The notes under the pieces are model-generated. The model saw only the letters and a list, made by a program, of their open reading frames with translations. It had not been told where the DNA came from and did not search any database. Both the position numbers and the translations under genes were made by a program. Source: Solicoccozyma terricola (taxonomy: Eukaryota > Basidiomycota > Tremellomycetes > Filobasidiales > Piskurozymaceae). Taken from it: DNA of 64,000 nt. This document shows positions 48,701 through 61,289 of this stretch, piece after piece. Positions within the stretch are counted from its first letter, which is position 1, and every line of letters starts with the position of its first letter. The DNA is taken from the NCBI GenBank assembly GCA_001600875.1, contig BCLD01000001.1:98626-162625 (forward strand), read 5' to 3'.

Positions 48701-49634
48701 GTTGAGGTTGTTGATTGATGAGACTCTGAAGACGAGGTTGATTTCGATGGGACCGATGTTGTCTCGCTTTGCGATTGTTTGGATGTTTGCAAAGTTGATG
48801 ATGCAGATGGTGAAGATGGTGATTGATCCCATGGATTAGATCCTCGATGGCCAATAACGAGAGGAACGGAGTAGACTCTGTATGTGGGTGGGAGGTTGAT
48901 GGAAAGAAATTAAAAAATCAATACGTATTCAAATTGGCAAAAACAGACTGCACAAGTCGTTTGCTTCCTGTTTGATCGACCATCAAAGCCATCCGTATCT
49001 TCCCCCCCCCCCCCCCTTTCTTCACGGCCCATTTTCCTTCCCCAAACGAAAACCAAAAGACTCACGCTTCACCAACTGAATTCCCTGCCAATGTCAAATT
49101 CAATAACAACCCATTCGCTCCATCAACCACTGAACCAGTAACTGAACCACTTCCCATTCCAGTTGCCAAAGTTGATGAATTATTAATCCCCAACATTCCT
49201 CTCTTGTCTTGACGTTTCCCTTCCATATCTCGTTGTTGTTGTTGTTGTTGTTGTTGAAGTCGTCGTCGTCGTTGTTGTAGCAACAAAACGTCACTTTGTA
49301 ATACCGTTGATGATTCCTCCGGATGTTGTTCAACATCAACAAACTGTTCATCTCCATCTTGATCACCAACTCTATCCGAAATCAAAGGAACACTTTCAAT
49401 TCTCAAATCAACCCCTGAATAATCCCTTCTTCCTTCCTGTCCTTCCTGTCCTTCCTGTCCATCTCCATCGTTTAATTCATCCAAGATGATCAAACGGGTA
49501 CTTTTGATACCCTCATTCACATCATCCCTACGCGCCGGGTTCATTTGGTATGAGTTGGTATGCTTTGATTGTACGGTCGGGTGGGTCCCTTCGAAACCAG
49601 AGATCCCAACGACCAAATAAAAAGAGACAACCAA
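45799..49634 (-). CDS. Pepsin-family (A1) aspartic peptidase-like membrane protein
   Basis: Minus strand, 3' end at 45799; 5' end uncertain. The N-terminal region is Gln/Ser/Thr-rich, including RRRRLQQQQQQQQ. The first active-site motif reads VNVQIDLGSSDMWIAG across an intron (DLGSS instead of the usual DTGSS). A flap-like LTYQTGFASGEVYWDEVQIG follows, with YQTG. The second motif is AVFDSGGSQILFG. Later exons give CTLELSLSFNFNGQTYAVHP, TTCLGSMQYAAG and MGSSFLKNVYSVY, typical of the C-lobe. A helix (VVSGGIIATAAVLGSLALAAGVFCAWYFW) then spans the membrane, ahead of a Ser-rich cytosolic tail. The open frame to 49634 begins at a non-ATG codon; its first ATG is at 49544. A hydrophobic stretch (VVSFYLVVGISG) lies just before that, so an upstream exon with the signal peptide is probably missed. 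Confidence 0.82.
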
Positions 49635-50869
49635 TGGGGGAAGGTCGTATGTTGTTTGTGCGCGGTTGTGCGCGTGTGTGTGTGTGTGTGTGATGAGTAT
49701 ATCCCCGTAGTCGTGCGTGTATATCTACGTGATTATCTTCCGGGAAAATCAAAACTCGAAAAGTCCCCTTTAAAACGACGTGATGTAGGACTACAAGTTG
49801 TTTGAGAAGAAGTGCCGGATCCGCATACTAGGAGATATAGCTGGGGGGGGGGGGGATGATGATGATGTATGGATGATGTATGGATGTGGATGAATCTTGT
49901 TTGCAACTTGTGAAGCATGGGATCATCCACATTCCCCTTGTCTTTCCCACTCCGGCGGACCACCGGGAGCAAATTCGGGAATGACAGGAATGGGGATGGG
50001 ATGGTACGGTAGGGGGGATGACAACGAGGGCTTGGGATGGAATGACCACGCTGAGTGATCGATTCACCACGCATAAACAGTACTTGAATATTCAACCCTC
50101 CAACACCCAACCCAAATAAAAAAAATTACATCGAACATACATGGGACTTGTACAACTCCGGGAGCCATCCAAAATAGAGGCTGTGCAAGAAGAGAAAACG
50201 AAAAGTGTATTATATCAGGGACGGGGGCCGGAAGGGAATCATGTCGGGTGTTGGCACCGGGACGTTGGAGCCCTTGTTCGGATGATTGGATGTGGCTGTA
50301 GCTGTGGCTTATGTAGCTCGCAAAAACCGAACGGGCTCGGGCACCATGGCGTGCGTAGACATCCCAAAATCCCATGTCATCTCTCCCCTTCTCCTTTCAA
50401 CCGGGGGGAAAAGGGAACGCGGAAATCTGTACCCCCCCCTTCAACGAGCTAATCGAATACATATCTGGTGGTTCCGAATTCTCTGTGTTTTTTCTGATCG
50501 ACAATTCATACCGTTTTACCTTGCCGGTATCCACCCAACGAAGGAGGAGAAAAGGATCCCTTGGCGAAGCCCACGGGGGTGGCCGGAGAGGGTCTCGGCG
50601 TAGGGTATCCGGTACCCCCGTCCTGTTTACATAATCAGCCGTACCACCCGGCACTTCCCCGCACCCGCCACCCCGCCACCCCCACACGGCATAAAGTCAT
50701 CCCGTCTCCATCGCGTCGTGCCGGATGACGAATCAACAAGAGATCACACCTGCCCCACATTCCCAACCAGGTTCTTTGACAATTCCATCTACAAATCTTT
50801 GGGATTGGGAGACGAGGGGGTGGGAATAATACACCTTTTAGAATAGAGAATTAATAAAAAACACCCCCA
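49635..50869. other. Divergent intergenic region with GT microsatellite and G run
   Basis: 1.2 kb between the A1 peptidase 5' end and the GH106-like start. Contains a GT dinucleotide run at about 49674-49692 and G's at about 49841-49855. It may hold the missing first exon of the peptidase. No other gene recognised. Confidence 0.5.
49674..49692 (+). repeat. GT dinucleotide microsatellite
   Basis: Nine or more GT units in direct reading. Confidence 0.85.
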
Positions 50870-50978
50870 ATGTCTGCTGTTCATCAGATTGAGAATTCGA
50901 CCAAGCCGAGGATACGGTGAGTGTTTCTTCCCCCCCCCCCCCCCCCCCCCCCCCGAGGGCGGCCAAAACTTCTCCTAA

Positions 50979-51013
<35 letters not shown>

Positions 51014-52897
51014 AAGGTACGGTACTCAAATGCTCAATCTAATACCTCCCCTCCCCCCCTCCCCCCCTCTCAGATGGTGGCTCCCAGGAACCTCCGTCGA
51101 CCCTCCAATCCTCACTTCCCAACTCGTTTCAATCCATAAAGCAGGATTTGGAGGTGTAGAAATTGCATTCCTAGGTCTTGGTGCTGGGAAAGGTGGATTG
51201 AAAAGAGAGGATAAATGGGGGGTGGATGGGGGGAGGAGGGTGAGGGATGTTATAAGGTTTATATGGAAGGAGTGTAGGAGGTGAGTTGTGGGGGGTGGGG
51301 GGTTGGGGGGGGGGGGGGGGGGTGGGGGATGGGGGTTAATGTTATACCCCTCATGTCTTTTATTCTGTGATAATGAAACTGATGTTTTGGAATAACTACC
51401 ACCACATCCACCACCACCACCACCACCACCCACCCACTCCGCAAAAGACTCGGTCTGAGTGCAGATTTAACAATAGGACCTGCTTTCCCTGCAATGGTAC
51501 CAGGACTTCCCGGTGATTCACCAGGTTCAGCAAAGGAACTTGTACATGGTCAATCGGATCCCATTTCCATTTCCACCTCTACCACCTTCTCCTCCTCTTC
51601 TTCCAATATACAACAACAACAACAACCGCAACCACCACAAACATTCAAATTACCAATCCCGACATACAAACCTGCTGGAAGAACACCTGCTAATTCGGAA
51701 TACGAACCGATTTTAGAATTATTATCTGTACATGCTGTTCGTGTTACAAAAGAATCGGTGTTATTGAACAAGGATGGGAAACCATCAAGGACGGTTTTAA
51801 TTGCTGTGGATGATGGGGAGGCGGCGGCGGCGGACACGGAGGAGGAGGAGGAAGGGTATAAAGCGAAAGTGTTGGATTTGATGGATCGTGTTAATGGAGA
51901 TCATGTTCAATGGATGGTTCCATCGGAAGGAACGTGGAGGATCGTCGCTTCGTATGCGAGAGGTTCTGCGCAGGTGAGTGGTGATCTTCTTTTTTCTGAT
52001 CTGATGGGGGGAAACCAGGGATGCTGATGNCTCCCCGCCGCCCCCCTGCCCCCCCCCCCCCTCCCCCCCGCGGCATGCCTTTTTGTCATATTCGGGCATA
52101 TTTCGTAGACCAAATCGGCCTTTGAGCAAAATGATTTGACATATACAGATCCGATTTCTCATGTGGTAGATCATTTCTCAAAAGACGGCGTTGATCGTCT
52201 TCGAGTGAGTTTTTTTTGTTTTTTCGTCGTCGTCGTCGTCCTCATTCAGAGGCGATTCAAAACGGAGTACCATCTGACTTTATCTAGGGCATATGGTGGA
52301 ACAGGAATTCTACGATAGTCATATCATTACCCCTGAAATCCAACAACTATTCCAAGAATTGAATTCGAGCTTGTTTGAAGGTACATAACATATACCCCGA
52401 GATCGGTACATCTGACGCACNNNNNNNNNNNNNNNNNNNNNNNNNNNNNNNNNNNNNNNNNNNNNNNNNNNNNNNNNNNNNNNNNNNNNNNNNNNNNNNN
52501 NNNNNNNNNNNNNNNNNNNNNNNNNNNNNNNNNNNNNNNNNCCAACCCCCCAGATTCCCTCGAACTCTCACAAACCCAATACTACACACCTGACTTCCTC
52601 TCCGCATTCGCACAACGTCGCGGATACGACCTCACTCCATATCTTCCCCTCGTACACGATTACTCCAAACTTCACTTCTTCTCACCTATCGAGAATGCAT
52701 TCAAACTTGGGGTTTCGTCGCGATCTGATCGAGGAAGGAGTCTACAAGAGAGGGTTAGGTTTGATTTCGCGTTGACAGTTTCAGATTTGTACATGGTGCG
52801 GATGGAGCATTTGAAAGTGTGGGCGAACTCGGTGGGTGTCTCTCATTGAATGGAGCCGGAAGTCTATTCGCCCCGCCGAACATTGACAATCCGGTCC

Positions 52898-52929
<32 letters not shown>

Positions 52930-55244
52930 TTGTCCCCCCTCTCCCCAGATCGGGCTCAAGATGCGGAATCAGCCTTATGGCGTGGACTTTGACGCAGCGT
53001 TAGCAGCGACCAAAGTGGACATTGTAGAGGGAGAGGTGAGCATCATCTGGTTATCGTGGAAACTCTCTTGGGATTTCCAAGCCGACCCGTCGCGTTTTTT
53101 GCCCACGCAGACTTTGTGCTTCTGGGGTAACCATGATAGCTTTCGCATGCTTGCCACGGGTAGAGACGTCGCAGGAGCCAAGATCCTATCAGAGGAGGTG
53201 AAATCTTTTCCAACTCCCCCTTCCAGGAAGATATGCTCAAATTATTACCTAACAGCTTGCCGCCGTCATGAATCGTGACTATGACATGTCCTGGAAGGAA
53301 ATCATCAGCCGGGCCAACCAGGACTTTGCCTTGGGCGTCAATCAGGTGTGTATTTATCCCCAGGGGCCTTGCGTATGTCTCAGCTGAATGTGCCCTTGAC
53401 GCCGTTTCACAGATCATCATGCACGGGCTCCCTTACGACTACAGCGACAACTCGGAGTGGCCAGGCTACATGCCGTTCGCTCCCGGACCGCTACCTGGAT
53501 TCGCCGATGCGTGGGGCGCTCGACAGCCACAGTGGGAATGTAAGCTGGCACCCCGGTATGCCTGTACAATGGTGTTAATAATTCCTGCTGTACCCCACAG
53601 TCTCTTCCCCGTATACCTCATACCTCGCGACTTGCCAACGCATCCTCCAGCACGGCAAGGCTCGAGTCGATGTGGGTATTTATCACAGTCCTGTTGAGGG
53701 TGTAAAGGGCGGCATGAAGGATCCAGCCTTGAACACGGCAGGTTACTCGTACGGATTTCCGAGTGACGGACTGCTGGAGAGGGAAGATGCGGTGGTTATT
53801 GACGGGAAGCTGTGGGCCAATGGGCCAGGATACAAAGTGAGATTCCGAGACATATCCGCAGTGACCAGTCGTTCATCTTGCTGCTACCCCAGTGTTTGAT
53901 CCTTGACAATGTTCCTTCAATGACGCTCGCAACTGCAAAACGAATCCTCAAGCTTGCAGAAACAGATCTTCCCATCGTGGTTGTCGGGCAAGCTCCATCC
54001 GTAACAGCGGGACTAGAGGCAAATATATCGACCTCGCAAGCTGACAAAGCCCTGCAACGCACCTTTGACGTCATATTGGAGTGTCAAAAGACTCACCAAG
54101 TCGATACGATGGCAGATGTTCCAGCTGCATTGGCGGACTTGAATGTTAGGTATGCCAAAAGATCCTCGGTGCCTATTTCGTCGATTTCCTTATACATCTC
54201 AAAACCGTTCTCAGGCCTTCAATTACCTACTCCAACCGGAGCAATCCGCTGAACACCGTAGTCCGCGAAGGGGAAGAGATTACCTACTACTACTTGTTCA
54301 ATCCGAACGAGTCAGCAGTCGAGCAGACAGTTGTCTTCCCCACGAAGGGTGTTATCAGCGCAGTGAACTTGTGGGATGGTGGGGGGGAGATCGAGTGCGC
54401 GTCAAGCGGCTCGAAATTGTTCATCAGCATTCCAGCGAAGGGCTCAAAGGCGTATTGGTGCGTGTCTCTCCCTGCCCCTTCATCAGATCGTAGAGACTGA
54501 TACCTGATCTTCTAGCATTCGCAAGAATGGCCTTGGAGTCCACGATAGTCCGTCATCGACGGATAATGAGCTCAACGAACTGGTAGTACTAGACAACTGG
54601 GTAGTTGAAATCGAAGACTGGCGACCAGATGACGAGAAAGCAATCGGCCGAGGGTCTGAAAAGACAGCGAAGAAAAAGGCAAGTTTCGAGTTAGCTATAT
54701 TGCTTTGCAGCGAGCCTGATGGCCACCCAATGTGTTACTAGACCACTCTCGGATCGTCCGTTCTGTCGCTGTGGCAGAACATGGACGGACTGGAAGATGT
54801 TTCAGGAACAGCCACATATTCAACAGCATTTACTCTGCGCTCCAAACCCACTTCTCCCATCGTTCTGGTCCTCAACAAACTTGAAGACGCATTCGAGGTT
54901 ATCTTGAACGGCCAAGTGGTACAAGGAATCGACAGGATGGCAAACACGACGGGGGACATCGGTCCTCTGCTGAAGCCTGGGGAGAACAGTCAGTTGTATA
55001 CTGCTTCCTGCTGAGAATCGCACTGAAAGATGTCGTCTCGCAGCCCTTCGGATTCGCATTGGAACGACGCTCAACAATCGAATGCGGGCACTGCATCCAG
55101 AGACGTACGCGAAGAGGGAACGCACACAGCATGGGGTGAGGTTTTTTCGGCTAACATTCGACGATAATAATGTCTAACGGCTCGCATCCACAGCTCTTGG
55201 GTCCCGTTAAATTGGTAAGATCGTATATGGCTGCAGCAGTCTGA
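50870..55244 (+). CDS. GH106-like glycoside hydrolase (putative alpha-L-rhamnosidase)
   Basis: Start ATG 50870 (MSAVHQIENSTKPRIR). The first intron (50917-51073) carries two C runs. The splice gives RWWLPGTSVDPPILTSQLVSIHKAGFGGVEIAFLG, the opening strand-helix of a TIM-barrel hydrolase. Later exons give GDHVQWMVPSEGTWRIVASYARGSAQ, TDPISHVVDHFSKDGVDRL, YYTPDFLSAFAQRRGYDLTPYLP, TLCFWGNHDSFRMLATGRDVAGAK and QIIMHGLPYDYSDNSEWPGY. The last third has a galactose-binding-like beta domain (SGTATYSTAFTL, FEVILNGQVV) and ends LLGPVKLVRSYMAAAV at TGA 55242-55244. Order and wording fit the large GH106 alpha-L-rhamnosidase family, but catalytic acids were not pinned. No signal peptide, so intracellular action is likely. 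A 121-N gap (52421-52541) interrupts it. A sugar transporter follows on the same strand. Confidence 0.75.
50930..51012 (+). repeat. Two long poly-C runs inside intron 1 of the GH106-like gene
   Basis: C run of 25 (50930-50954) and C run of 32 (50981-51012), separated by 26 nt, within the 157-nt intron upstream of its acceptor. Confidence 0.85.
52421..52541. other. Assembly gap (121 N) inside the GH106-like gene
   Basis: Run of unknown bases between exons. The bases following it, CCAACCCCCCAG, look like an intron 3' end, so coding sequence may be missing here. Confidence 0.99.
52899..52929 (+). repeat. 31-nt poly-C run in a GH106-like gene intron
   Basis: Uninterrupted C run in the intron between KVWANS and IGLKMRNQ. 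Confidence 0.9.
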
Positions 55245-55955
55245 CGTAGCGTTGTGCAAGAGTTGTATCATGTCTTCCACACCCGGAGATAGCTAAACAA
55301 TGATGCAAAGGAATATGCTATTTCGCCTTCGTCAAACTAGATCCCCCAAATCCAGGCGGAACAGTCTGAATTCGATCCCATAGGTTTGGAAGTGGGGACA
55401 ATCAAACGCTCGATTACCCGAACACCCGACATCGGAGAGTATTCGGTGATCAGAAGATATGTTTTCATCTTGAGCACCCACCCGTACACACAAAGATGTG
55501 GGGCCGATACCGAATACGGCCAACATTCAACCGCCACCGAGAAAGCAAGGAGTGCTAATAATATCTGCCCCGCAAAAGAGTGCCAGGTGAGTCGTCGGTC
55601 TCTGCAGTCGGTTCCCGCGTTTGCTGCGGAATGTTATGGTCCGCTGATCCGTGCCCCGCAAAAGTCGTCACATGGGCTAGAGAGAGCGCCGATGTTCGAG
55701 CATGGATCCTGAGGACGCTCCGTCTTTTGGACCATCGAACCGATGTGGGGACGTGGGACAAGGTAACTTGATTGTTGCTCGCGGCCAAGTGACCATGCTG
55801 CGGGGCACCCTGACCATCCGATCGATCTCTTGTATATATCCACAACCTGTTGGAGCCCCAGGCCATCGGGAAAACTTCCCCGCATTCAGGGCATCCTAAA
55901 GATCAACATCACGACTACGACCACAACATCAACATAGCAAGTCCTCGTACCCATC
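55245..55955. other. Intergenic region between GH106-like gene and sugar transporter
   Basis: 711 nt. Open frames on both strands overlap and carry no domain. No repeat or RNA recognised. Confidence 0.5.
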
Positions 55956-58169
55956 ATGTCGCCTGACCCTCAGAAGTATGAAACGGGAATCGAGGTCGCA
56001 CATCTCGATTCCACATACACTAGCCACGAGATCCCTGACATGAAGACTCCAAACGGCGGCGACCATGACGTCGAGTTGGATTATCCTGAAATGCTCAAGA
56101 ACATGCCTGACGCGCCATCCATGGAGCTCCTCCGCGATGCCGCTCGGATAACACACGAAGATCAACGAAGAAACGTCGGAGCGTCACTTCGCAAATACGG
56201 AAGGATTTGCCTCATGACGGTGCCTTACCTCCTGGCATGTATTGGTCAGGGGTACGATGGTGGTGCAGCTGGAATCACCGCAAGTATGCCAGCCTTCCTC
56301 ATCAAATTCGGAGAATTCAATCCAGTCACCAAAAGTCTAAACGTCCCTTCACTCTGGTTGAGTTTATGGACCGGTATCACGCAGTTGGGTATCGCCATCG
56401 GAGCATTTTCCAGTGGGCCACTCTTGGAGAGCATAGGACCGAAGGCGAGTCTGGCCTCCACGAGAGACTCGACGTCTTCACATTACTATCGGTAGCTTAT
56501 CTCTGTTGCATTTTAAACTCACAGCGTACCGTATGGGGAGCCAGTGCATTCATGCTTATCCCGGTAGCCATACAAGTTACTTCACAGTCTCGGGGGCAGT
56601 TGTTGGCTGGCAAGCTTCTTGGTGGAATCCCACAAGGTATTTTCGTCGTCTCTGCCGCCAACTACATCGGTGAAGCTACAACGATCAGACTACGAGGTCC
56701 ACTGTCCGCCATGCTCACTCTCGTCTTGCTTGCCGGCGTCGTCTTCGGTTTGACTGTGGGATACGAACAATTCGGTGAAGTCACTTCAGACTGGATGTCA
56801 TGGCGGCTGGTGCTAGCAATCCAGTGAGTACTGCCGTGTTTTCTCTTTGAACCTGCCCTGAGCGCCGTCTCACTTTAAATCTCGCCTCCCATCAGATGGG
56901 TCTTCCCGGTCATCACTGTCATCCTTCTATTCTTTGTTTCCGATTCTCCTGTATTTTATGTCAAGAAGAACCAGCCAGAGGTAGCCTTGAAACAATTGCG
57001 AAAAATGTATGGCCCCAAGTATCCTTACCTCAGGGAACGACTCGCCTCAATTCAGCACGCTGTGGCCGTGGAGAATCAACAACACGCCGATGTCGGAGAC
57101 GTGACCTACAGAGAGCTGTTCGCCAAAGCGTCAGACCGTAGACGAACATTGATTATTATCGGCGTTTGGATCGTTTTCAATTTCGGAGGAAGTTCATTTA
57201 CAGCCAATGGTTTATACTTTTTGGTGTGAGTTGAGAACGCCTGTTTTGTTGATTGGGTGATTCAGACGCTGAAATGCCTCTGCGTGATTCGGATCAGCAC
57301 CGGCACTACGCTTCCTATTACAACAATCTTCCCTATCGTAATCTCATGTCTCGCCTTTGGAGCGTGTGTCAACTTCTTGTCAGGTGAGGTCGGGATCCGG
57401 CGGAGAGGGCGGTCGCCCTGATCTGACAGACATTTCCCTTACCTATACTCGTTTTGAACCAGGCTACTTGCTCGAAAAAGTCGGCCGTCGCGGGTTATTC
57501 GTCTATGGCGGCATGTTCTATACTTCCATTCTACTTATACTTGGATGTCTTGGCTGGGCTACCTCAAGTAGTGGTAAATTTGCTCTTGCGATGTTTATGA
57601 ACCTAAGCATTGCCGTGCAGCAGGTAAGAGGCGGTGCGCTATGTTTTTGGGTAGAAACAACGACGGCTAAACAATGTCCGTTGGGATTCAGCTATGCCAA
57701 AACGCCCCCGCTTACACTTTAACGTCCGAGCTTTCAAGTTTCCGACTTCGAGCCAAGACCCAATCTTTCGCTCTTGTAGTCAACTACGCTCTTGGTTGGG
57801 TCTTCACACTGGCTGTGCCGTATATTTTCCAAACTCCTGGTAACCTAGGTGCCAAAACGGCATTGATGTGAGCTTTCACGGTCCTACCACTATCACACTG
57901 TATCATTACTGACTCCTTGAGCGATCCCCGAAACGCATAGATTCGCCGGTTTGATGGTAGTTGGGCTTTGTTGGGCTTGGTGGGCCGTTCCAGAGACCAA
58001 GGGCAGAAGTGAGTATCATTACCCTACCAGTCATTATGAAAGGATCTGGCTGACGGGTGTCTATCCTACAGCCGTTCTGGAACTCGATGTCCTCTTCGAG
58101 AACGGACTATCGGCGCGAAAGTTCGCGTCGACCAACGTTTCCGAGTTGACTATGCTTGAGAGAGCATGA
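55956..58169 (+). CDS. MFS sugar transporter (SP family, maltose/alpha-glucoside or hexose type)
   Basis: Start ATG 55956 (MSPDPQKYETGIEVAHLD). After a 75-residue cytosolic tail the first helix reads CLMTVPYLLACIGQGYDGGAAGI, carrying the sugar-porter QGYD motif. SLWTGITQLGIAIGAFSSGPLLESIGPK follows, then after a splice GQLLAGKLLGGIPQGIFVVSAANYIGE. The LRGPLSAMLTLVLLAG loop, the central SDSPVFYVKKNQPEVALKQLRKMYG and the sugar-porter EKVGRRGLFVYGG motif complete the fold, with VPETKGRS near the C-terminus (PETKGR signature). About twelve helices are seen over eight exons. It belongs to the same large group as fungal alpha-glucoside/hexose permeases. Direct substrate prediction is not possible, but its place after a rhamnosidase-like hydrolase suggests it may import the same class of sugar. 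Confidence 0.93.
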
Positions 58170-58469
58170 GGGTGAAGTGGGACCGTGTTCACTTGTCCCC
58201 CGGAGTTTATAAAGTTTTTTTGGGGACGGGGGTACTCTGATATTGTATAGCATAGCTTTGTAAGGGTTGCGGTTGTAGCTTTGAGGAGGGGTTATCGTGA
58301 CTGAACGTGCATGACGATTGATGAACATAATCCATATACAGGAACATTGGTTCGCCACTGAGTCGACTTACGTCAGCAACCTTTAAATGTTTGCTCCTCT
58401 CTCTCTTTCAACTGCGTCGCTTGACGGTCAATCACCTCTATTATTCCAGACGAGGAAGCCACCTCATCA
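58170..58469. other. Intergenic region, transporter 3' end / AIR promoter
   Basis: 300 nt. No gene recognised. Confidence 0.5.
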
Positions 58470-61289
58470 ATGTCCTCCAAGTCCCAGTCCAGACGTCCTT
58501 CGACTGCCACTTCCGAAGCTGGCTCGGCCAAAGAACCATCTTTGAAGCGGCAGCGGAAGAAGAGGACTAAAAAAATCAAGGCCTCACAGTTGACAGACGG
58601 GTCAAGTGCGGTGACGACTACTATCAAGAAACATGGAGCGGGGAAGAGTAAAGATCGACCCATCGTTCTTGAAGATTCTGAAGAGGAGAATGAGATTGAG
58701 GATGCGATCTTGGGTGATATAGATGTTGAGGACGAGGAAGGGGAAGAGGTGGTCGCTAGGGGCAGCAGGCATGCAATAGTAAGTTTACCTCCTGCAATCA
58801 ATACAACCCGTAACTTGAACACTGTGCCATACTTTTCCTCCCAGACCCCATCATCAACTGTAGCACCAGCAACTCCCACAACAAACCTCCGAACACTCTC
58901 TACTCTTCCATTTTCATCCTCCTTCACTCCGTACCGGCCTTCTCTCCTCGGTTCCACGACATTCACCGAACAGTATCCACTGTTCTACGGTGAAGTGAGT
59001 CTTCACAAGTTGAAGCAGAAAACATTGGATGACTTGGAGGGGCTGGAGAGGCCAGTAGTGAGGAGTATGATCGAGGATGATGCTGGCGAGACGATCGGTG
59101 AGGAGGGGAAGTTGGTCGATCCAGATCAGGATACAAACGAGTTGGAGGCATTGAATGAAGTGACCAACACTGGAGCGTTAAACATGGGAGGATCAAAAGC
59201 GGCATCATCGTCGAAAATCCAAAGTACAGCTGACGGGATTGAAATCGACACTCCTCGAGAGGGATCCTCACCACCCCGCGTTCATATCCAAGATGGTTTA
59301 TTACTTCCTATGAATGTGGAACTGGACGAAGACGTGGCCGAAGAAGGTGGAGAGGCAGTCAAAGTCGATCAAGATGATTTAGACCACATCGAGGTGATCG
59401 AACAAGGTTCTGGGTTACCTGACAGAGTGAGTAGAGGGTTGGGGCCGCATACGGTTCAAATCCCCTTTACTACAAGCTGACGCCCGTCGCCGCACCCAAC
59501 CGCTCCGACAAAACAGTCCGCGCCGAGGTATTTCATGGAAATGGCAGCGGATGGAAAACCAATCAACAAAAATGAAGGTGTCATTTGTAAACGATGTAAT
59601 CGACAAGGACACGTCGTTGTTGATTGTCCGCACATTGTCGTATGTTCCTTCTCCGCCTCTCCCTCACATCCTGTTCTGATATTCACTTGTGCCTCTCCAT
59701 CCTTCTCCAATAGTGCACATACTGTGGTGAAATCGATCAACATGAATCCAGAGCTTGTCCAGAACAAATGATTTGTTTCAATTGTGGAGAAAGAGGACAC
59801 TTTAGACAGGACTGTAAGATGCCTAGAACGTATCAAGGGAATTGTGGGATTTGCAGAGGATCTCATATGACCAAGGTGAGTGTTTTACTTCTCTTTTGGC
59901 CGTCGGGATGTCCATGTCCACCATTGACCGAGTTCGTTACATCCGGGTTTCTCTTTAATAACTCGAATTCCCACCCCTTCACAGAACTGTCGTGGTTTAT
60001 GGCGTCAATACACTTATCTCTCTGTGACTGAACGTGAAGATGCATTATCGAAACGACAAGCTGCATTGGATAACGATGAAGATGGATGGACGTTCCATGT
60101 TTTTGGAGGTGTTTATAGAGATGGTGGTGGTTTATGGTGTTGCGTTTGTGCAGAGGTGAGTGTAAAATTGGAAGTGGAGGGTTGAATTTGAGACGAAAGC
60201 TAGGAGACTGATGAGAGATGGAGTTTGCGGTACACAGCCAGGTCACTTAGGCGATGTGAGTCTCAGTCTTTTCTTGTTGAAATGTTCTATCATGGTGGAC
60301 AAAAAGAGCCGATATACCGTTTCTTTTTGCCGACTTGATGCTGAACCCTGCCCATATCTTTTTTTTTTGTGTCTTTTAATCAGGATTGTCCAACCGCCCC
60401 ACCGCCTCGATTCCCACGTGCAATCCAATCCACTGCATTTTCCTCTTCAATCGCCAATTCTGGTCCTTTTGCTTCTTATTACACTTCCAACTCGACTCCT
60501 TTCGATCAACGATACGGATATTCTTCATCTGCGAATAACAATCATACTAGATTTGGTGAATCGAATTTACCTATCCCACGTGGTGATAGTGGGAAAGATC
60601 TCCGAGGGAATGTTGGACAATTAGGGAGGAAGAAGGAACAACAACGTGCGAGGGATAGAGAGAGGGTTGCGTTGGCTGATGATGATGAGGATGATGCGTT
60701 TGATAGGTTGGCGAGTGGGTCACGACGAGGTGGTGATGGTGGTGGTGGTGGTGGTGGTGGTCGTCGTGGTGGGGATAGCGACATGGCTAGACGACCTAGA
60801 CAACAACAGCAATCTAAATCAGCGAGAGTAATACCTGAAATTAAATTCGACGGTGGTGGTGGACGATTCGGAACGCCTGGATCATCAGGAGGGAGGGATC
60901 GAAGTAGTCGTACGTCGGATAGATATGAAGGGAGGGAGAGGGATATGAGGGATGGGAGGGATGAGGAGCCGGAAAGACGGAAGAGGAAGAATGATGGAGA
61001 CGATCGACCATCGAATCGATCTCGGACGGGTAATTTCAAGCGAGATCGGGAAAGGGAACGGGAACGGGAGCGGGAGCGGCCAAGGGATACTGTGAATGGA
61101 CGGACTAGTCAGTCATCTCGAGACTATGAGACGGAATGGAGACGGGATGGACGTGGTGGTGGGAGTGTGGTGGGATGGGAGCGGGACGTTGTGGATGGGA
61201 GTCGTGGTGGGGTTGGTGGTGGTGTGAGTGGTGGACAGCGAGGGCAGCACCGGACTGGAGGAGGTACACGATACCACGGTAGCTACTGA
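58470..61289 (+). CDS. AIR1: AIR1/2-type zinc-knuckle protein (TRAMP complex)
   Basis: Starts MSSKSQSRRPSTATSEAG. The first exon encodes an acidic, low-complexity region (DSEEENEIEDAI and later acidic repeats). Zinc knuckles of the C-x2-C-x4-H-x4-C type then follow in series: CKRCNRQGHVVVDC, CTYCGEIDQHESRAC, CFNCGERGHFRQDC, a CGIC knuckle and a split last knuckle CCVCAEPGHLGDDC. The last knuckle is assembled from three exons, with an 18-nt exon at 60238-60255 carrying PGHLGD. The C-terminal tail is rich in Arg/Gly and Arg-Glu repeats. A run of knuckles flanked by such regions is the pattern of Air1/Air2, which recruit RNA to the Trf4/Mtr4 exosome cofactor. The RG/RE-rich tail could also suit an RNA-binding protein. 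Confidence 0.82.
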
